A stretch of DNA of 64,000 nt from Struthio camelus. Lineage: Eukaryota; Chordata; Aves; Struthioniformes; Struthionidae. Below are positions 59,910 to 64,000 of this stretch, piece after piece. The stretch spans positions 126,501-190,500 of the forward strand of contig NC_090943.1 of assembly GCF_040807025.1 (NCBI RefSeq), in the 5' to 3' direction. The position numbers and the translations under genes were made by a program. Numbering within the stretch: position 1 is the first letter of the stretch; each line of letters opens with the position of its first letter. The notes under the pieces are model-generated. The model worked only from the letters and a program-made list of their open reading frames with translations, was not told where the DNA came from and ran no database searches.

Positions 59910-61172
59910 TCAAGTGCTGTTGGCTTGTTCCTGCTCAAAGAGGGCCATGGCTAAATGCGAGCGGGATGCAAGTCCCTCTAAGTTACTGAGCATACAGCGA
60001 TGGTATAACTCCTCACTCAGTCGCGGATTGCAGCTCCTCAGGGCATATTTCTGCACTAACCCTGGTTCCACAGCCCGAAATAGGTGCAGGCCAGAATAGT
60101 GGAGGAAGACATCAAATACCTCCATGCTCTCCAGCACCTCATCCCGGTCTAGGATATCAGCTGCTAGCTTGGTACGTGCTGTCATATAGTCAGAGTTATA
60201 AAAGCAGGCCTCAGCAAAGGAATGCTTATCAAAATGCCCATCCCTCAGGAAGTCAGTGCTGGAAGAAGCAGCTTGCTCACCACGGTACACCAATGCAGGG
60301 TTGAACTCCTGGAAATGCACTGGAAAAAAGACCTGCCAATTGCTGATAGTATTCATGCGGCAGCGGTTCAGGAACTCCATGTTGATTTCTGTCCAGACAC
60401 TGGCTAAGAAGAACAGGGTGTCCACAGGGTGCTTCTTTGACACTATATCCATGAGTTTCACTTGAGACGGCACCTCGGTTTTGACACTAATCCAGGGGAT
60501 TTTAACTTCTGCATAGCGTTTCTCCAGCTCTCCTACCATAGCTTTGACCCCAGCAAAAACATCCACCTGGCTGACTCGCTGGGCATCATAGGGGTGATAG
60601 ATGAAAAGCAAGGTCAGCAAGGCATTATCATGTGTGTCCAGTGTGTTCATAGCAAACATATCCAGGAAGTTTGCCACAAAATCCAGGTCCTGCACAGTCA
60701 AGGGAAGCACCAGTTGCACCCGTGTGGCCTCTGTTACATATGGCATGGGAATAATTTCCACTTTACTTAGGGGCCGCACCAAGCTCACTCGTTTGACCAG
60801 AACATGACTGTGACCCTTTTGGGTCACAGCCTCCAGCAGGAGATCCAGTGTATATTCCATGCCCCGTGTGGGATCAAAGCGCCGATAGCCATTCAGCAAC
60901 TGCCGCTTGCTAAAGCGGAGCAGAGGCTGGTAGCGGCTGTTAAGTTGCTCAAGTGCTGACTCAATAACGTCACTGACATCTGCTTTGCTGGCTCCAGAGA
61001 GCTCACACTTTGGGGAACCATCAGGACAGGAGAAGAGGTGCTGCTCAGTGAAGTAGTCCCAGCTGATTACCTCAAAACGGGACTTGGGAACAAATGGGGC
61101 ATTAATGCCCACAGGCCACGTCAAGCCTGCCTCGCCTGCAGGGGTCAGTGACGTCAGGTTCCTGATCTGCAT
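59910..61172 (-). CDS. CHPF2: CHPF2 exon 4 (CHGN-family half and stop)
   Basis: Acceptor TTTGTACAG ends at 61173. The exon codes residues 342-761 from MQIRNLTSLTPAGEAG to FEQEQANST and a TGA at 59912-59910. Landmarks are SRFEVISWDYFTEQHLFSC, RFDPTRGMEYTLDLLLEAV, EIIPMPYVTEATRVQLVLPL, DIVSKKHPVDTLFF, FFPVHFQEFNPALVY and LHLFRAVEPGLVQKYALR. The open frame extends past the acceptor to 61406, but that extension is intron 3 and is not coding. Confidence 0.96.
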   Translation of the reverse strand: MQIRNLTSLTPAGEAGLTWPVGINAPFVPKSRFEVISWDYFTEQHLFSCPDGSPKCELSGASKADVSDVIESALEQLNSRYQPLLRFSKRQLLNGYRRFDPTRGMEYTLDLLLEAVTQKGHSHVLVKRVSLVRPLSKVEIIPMPYVTEATRVQLVLPLTVQDLDFVANFLDMFAMNTLDTHDNALLTLLFIYHPYDAQRVSQVDVFAGVKAMVGELEKRYAEVKIPWISVKTEVPSQVKLMDIVSKKHPVDTLFFLASVWTEINMEFLNRCRMNTISNWQVFFPVHFQEFNPALVYRGEQAASSSTDFLRDGHFDKHSFAEACFYNSDYMTARTKLAADILDRDEVLESMEVFDVFLHYSGLHLFRAVEPGLVQKYALRSCNPRLSEELYHRCMLSNLEGLASRSHLAMALFEQEQANST

Positions 61173-63540
61173 CTGTACAAAAAGAGAACTCTTACTGATC
61201 ATTGCCACTTTCTCAAGGAGGTCTAGTCCATCTCCAACCCAGACCTGCCTCAGCATCCAGAGCTGTATCTTGATAGCGTCACATGAGGAGTTTTGGATAA
61301 CACGGTAACAGAAATGCCATTTCTGGCTGCCTGACAGTAATCTACATAACAGAAGCAATAATGTCCTCTCACAAAGCAGAAAGTAAAGAAATCCTGCCTG
61401 GCTCAAGAGTTTCAGCTGATATCCCTCACCCGCATACCTGGAGTTCCTGAATCTCCTGATAGGCTCTGTCCAGCTGGATCCTGCTGAAGTGCTTGTGCAG
61501 CCGATACATGAGGGTCACATCAGAAACAGGGTGCACAGCAAGAGCTGCTTGGAACTCCTCTTCGTCCTCTTTCTCTGGCTCGGCATTTTTGGCCAATTCA
61601 TAGGTACGATAATGCTGGCCCTGAAGTGGACAAGAGCCAGGAAAAACTGGCCTGGAACTCTAGATTTCACAGCGAAGCCTTCCCTCACCTCAGGCATGCA
61701 TCCACCCCTCTCTCTGGGCTGGCTACAATACCCAGAGACAAACATGCAGTGGGCTTCCCTCCACCTGTCCCATGCTACATGCTTGTTTGTCTCAGTACCA
61801 ACATGCCCTTTATCCCAACTGCCTCCCAAAACCTGAGAACGATCATTTGTCAGTAGGCGGGCGGCAAATGAAATTGTCTCCAGTCTCCACTCCAGCCTCT
61901 CCACTTTGGTTATGGGCCTCCCCCACACTGTCACACCTCACAGCAGAGGCTCACAAAAAGCCCGTTTAACGTGCAATAGGGCTAGTAAGGGTATAGGTTC
62001 TGTCGGGCTTAGCTAGCACAAAGCCCTGGGGAGGAAGGTAGTACCTGGAGCTGGGAAACACAAGTGATGCCAAGGAAATCAATGATGCAGCGCCCCAGCC
62101 ACTCATCTGGGCGCACGCTAAGGATCTCATTGCGGCAGCTGTCCAAGTACTGATGGAGCTTAAGCAGCAGGCTGCGGGAAAGCAGGTAGCCAAAGCCACC
62201 GTGGCAATAGCGGGCCTGCTCATCTCCCCCAATAAACTCCTCTGCTCGCCCCAGGTAGACATCTTGATTAATACTTAAGTGCGTCACCAGAGCCTTGATC
62301 TGTTCAGCCTGGGCATAGGTATCATCCTGCATGATGTAGAACCAGTCATAGTCAGAACCAAAATGCTGGTGGATATAATGCATGGTCTCATACATCAGCC
62401 AGATGGGACGCTCATCCCCATGGGCCACCAGCACCATGCCGTGGGGCACCTTGGCACTGCGCAACCCTGTGAAGTACAGCAGCCGTGGGAAATGGTGGGC
62501 CACTGTCTTGTTCACTGCCACTGCCAATGTATTCAGGGTAGCTTTGGAGGTCAGCACTGCCACAAATAGTCTCTCATGGAATCCCAGTTCTGTCTGGATG
62601 TAGCGAGTTCTGTAAAGGAAGGACATACCTATATCACAAACAGCTGGATGACAAAAAACAAAGGGACTGCTTTCCATGCTTATGGGAACTTCAGAGAAGT
62701 CTTTGCTTGCCGGAGTTCACCAACAGTTAAAATAGCTAAACCTAGGTTTAGAGCCTTAAGAGTAGACTCGTTAGTAAAAATACCATTTCATAAAAATACT
62801 TGTCTCCTCCAAGAAAACTACAACCTCATATCATCCACACAAGCTAGAAATGTAAGCAAATATAAGCCTTAAAAAAAAAAAGCTATAGTAAGTTATACAC
62901 ATTCTTATTAATTGCACAGAATTTCATTAATCAATAGACTGATTAGAATGTGTCAAATCATTCTTCAAAACTTTGCTCTTAGACACAAGTAATAAAAGAA
63001 GGAATAAAAATTTCCAATCTTTTTTTTTGGGGGGGGGGGGAAGAGATCACTTGTTATATACTTTTATTGTGCCCCTTTATAGCAACAACCTTAGCCATCA
63101 CCCTGTTACTAAAAAGCAGTTGTAGCAGCATAAAATACTACCTCGGATATTTCAAAGGCCATTCCAGCGTGAACCTGTTCCCTTGCGCAGAGTCGCAGAA
63201 CCCCAAGTGCCATCTACACGTAACCATTTTCTATGGAGGAGGCTGGGCAAAGGAAAGACTTTTACCTGAGCACTTTCTTGTACGGCTTGTTGGGGTCCCT
63301 GTAGTAGGGAACGATCCTGGGCCTGAAGTCCTCGCGGTCCTGGCCCGGTGCCCCGCCCGCGGCCTCAGGCCGCGCTCCGCCGGCGGGCGGCCCGGCCCGG
63401 CCCGCCGCCCCGGGGCACGCGTCCTGGCCGCCGGCCTGGCTCCAGGAGGCGCGCAGCAGGCTCAGGCTGCAGCCCAGCGACAGGCCCAGGACGAGCGGCA
63501 GCGCGGGCCGCAGCGCGGCCAGCAGCGCGGCCAGGCGCAT
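59910..63540 (-). CDS. CHPF2: CHPF2, chondroitin polymerising factor 2 (whole coding region, four exons)
   Basis: The gene is read as a join of 63540-63266, 62609-62045, 61620-61438 and 61172-59910, giving 761 codons plus stop (human CHPF2 is 772). All splice sites are GT/AG and phases fit. The product is a Golgi type II membrane protein that works with CHSY1/CHSY3 to extend chondroitin chains. Residues 1-10 are cytosolic, about 11-30 a membrane anchor (LRPALPLVLGLSLGCSLSLL), then a variable stem and a GT31-like beta-1,3-glucuronosyltransferase region with a DDT metal-binding motif (MQDDTYAQ, D187-D188). The C-terminal CHGN-family half follows. Where CHSY1 has an acidic DVD in its GalNAc-transferase half, this protein reads FFLASVWT, consistent with the CHPF group. 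Possible N-glycosylation sites are NKT (125), NLT in exon 4 and the terminal NST. The close relative CHPF is less likely: the N-terminus MRLAALLAALRPALPL and the DFRPRIVPYYRDPNKPYKK segment match CHPF2. Confidence 0.96.
61173..61437 (-). other. CHPF2: CHPF2 intron 3
   Basis: A 265-bp intron that by chance stays open in frame with exon 4 for most of its length. Removing it joins QELQ to MQIRNL, as expected for the family (QLQAQIRNL in human). Confidence 0.9.
61438..61620 (-). CDS. CHPF2: CHPF2 exon 3
   Basis: A 183-bp phase 0-0 exon for residues 281-341, GQHYRTYELAKNAEPEKEDE through HPVSDVTLMYRLHKHFS to QEIQELQ. Acceptor CACTTCAG ends at 61621 and the donor is GTATGC at 61437-61432. An acidic cluster (EKEDEEEF) replaces a different linker in the human protein. 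It is short enough that single-ORF searches miss it. Confidence 0.95.
61621..62044 (-). other. CHPF2: CHPF2 intron 2
   Basis: A 424-bp intron between phase-0 exons. No repeat or other feature is seen. Confidence 0.9.
62045..62609 (-). CDS. CHPF2: CHPF2 exon 2 (GT31-like glucuronosyltransferase region)
   Basis: Acceptor TTTACAG ends at 62610 and the donor is GTACTA at 62044-62039. Residues 92-280: TRYIQTELGFHERL, then FPRLLYFTG, the DYDWFYIMQDDTY motif, LSINQDVYLGRAEEFIGG, and GGFGYLLSRSLL up to CVSQLQ. It starts with the last base of the split Arg codon and ends in phase 0. Confidence 0.96.
62610..63265 (-). other. CHPF2: CHPF2 intron 1
   Basis: A 656-bp AT-rich intron. It contains a T9-G12 homopolymer junction on the plus strand at 63020-63040 (C12-A9 in the transcript), which is unstable and error-prone for sequencing. 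Confidence 0.9.
63266..63540 (-). CDS. CHPF2: CHPF2 exon 1 (start codon, membrane anchor, stem)
   Basis: ATG at 63540-63538. It encodes 91 codons plus AG of a split Arg. It contains the signal anchor and an Ala/Gly/Pro-rich stem, and ends with IVPYYRDPNKPYKKVL. The donor is GTAAAA at 63265-63260, a weaker than usual site. The whole exon lies in the promoter CpG island. Confidence 0.95.
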
Positions 63541-64000
63541 GGCGGCTCCGGCGGGGCCCGGCGGGCGGCGAGGGCGGCTCCGGCCGCGGGCTCGCTACGG
63601 CCGGCACGGGTCGCCGGCGCCGCGGGCCATCGCGGGCGCCGGGCGCGTCAGGCGGCGCGGGGCGGGCGGCAGCGGGGCCCCTGCGGGGAAGCGAGCGGCG
63701 CCGCTCTCACCTGTGGGCAAGGCGGACCGCCCGCGCGCAGGCCGCGGCCGGCCCCGAGCTCCGTGCCGGGGGCGCGGGGGGAGACGGCAGCTCCCGCCCG
63801 GCCGCGCTCCCGCCGCTGCCACCTCAGCCGCCTCATCGCCACCGCGCGCGCGCTTCCGCTTCCCCTTTCAGCTCTATGGTGCCCTGGCCGCCGCCGCTCT
63901 ACCCGCGGGTGCCCGTCACCTCTATGATGCGGCGAGCCACCGCCCTCCGCGCGCTGGCTGGGGCGCGCCCAGTCCCCGCCCGCGGCACGGCGGGGGGCGT
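63280..64000 (-). promoter_or_regulatory. CHPF2: CHPF2 promoter CpG island (may be bidirectional)
   Basis: Very high GC and CpG density covers exon 1 and everything upstream to the window edge. A (CG)n run at 63842-63853 is followed by tandem ETS-type cores (CTTCCGCTTCC, 63853-63863). There is no TATA box. On the plus strand an open frame begins at 63876 (MVPWPPPLYP, then SMMRRATALRALAG at about residues 16-29) and leaves the window after about 41 codons. It could be a divergent gene's start or plain GC-rich background. Confidence 0.65.

Noticed and set aside
61173..61406. Upstream extension of the CHPF2 exon 4 frame
   Set aside because: Family alignment and a good TTTGTACAG acceptor place the exon start at 61172. 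The extension is intron 3 reading through by chance.
63067..63927. 286-codon plus-strand frame opposite CHPF2 exon 1
   Set aside because: It is the antisense shadow of a GC-rich coding exon and promoter, with no similarity.

Overview
The window looks like nuclear DNA of a sauropsid, most probably a bird. CR1 LINEs are almost the only recognisable interspersed repeats. The CpG islands are extremely GC-rich and carry CCCGG pentamer arrays. The two protein-coding genes are vertebrate orthologues with spliced structures. The species cannot be fixed from the sequence alone.

Layout. (1) 1-13.8 kb: the 5' part of SMARCD3 (BAF60C, a SWI/SNF subunit) on the minus strand. Coding exon 1 is at 12524-12601 and exon 2 at 1219-1436, separated by an 11-kb intron; the rest of the gene lies beyond the left edge. 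A CpG island at about 13.17-13.83 kb is the likely promoter. (2) 14.6-15.45 kb: a second, denser CpG island with three (CCCGG)5 arrays, the middle one inverted. (3) 15.5-51.9 kb: no gene recognised. This stretch is a patchwork of CR1 copies of several ages and unassigned DNA. It includes a young CR1 tail nested in an older CR1 at 29.5-30.3 kb that is almost identical to the tail of another CR1 4.4 kb away, a probable solo LTR-like repeat at 46.6-47.8 kb, and a degenerate minisatellite at 50.7-51.9 kb. (4) 51.95-53.77 kb: a third large CpG island fused to a C-rich 33/48-bp minisatellite. (5) 53.8-59.7 kb: old LINE debris and one CR1 fragment. (6) 59.7-64 kb: the complete CHPF2 gene (chondroitin polymerising factor 2) on the minus strand. 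It has four coding exons and 761 codons, a poly(A) signal at 59719-59728 and a CpG-island promoter at the right edge.

The two genes are functionally unrelated: chromatin remodelling against Golgi glycosaminoglycan synthesis. They are neighbours in mammals too, but from memory of the human map they are tail-to-tail there, whereas here they run in tandem about 46 kb apart. SMARCD3 is known to use alternative promoters in mammals, so the orphan CpG islands at 15 and 52 kb are candidate distal promoters. I found no CRISPR, tRNA, rRNA or bacterial-type system and no convincing new protein-coding gene. The most notable items are the CR1 twin copies, the orphan CpG island at 52 kb with a phase-compatible ATG/donor, the glutamine-rich segment in SMARCD3, and a perfect 14-bp foldback at a CR1 edge.
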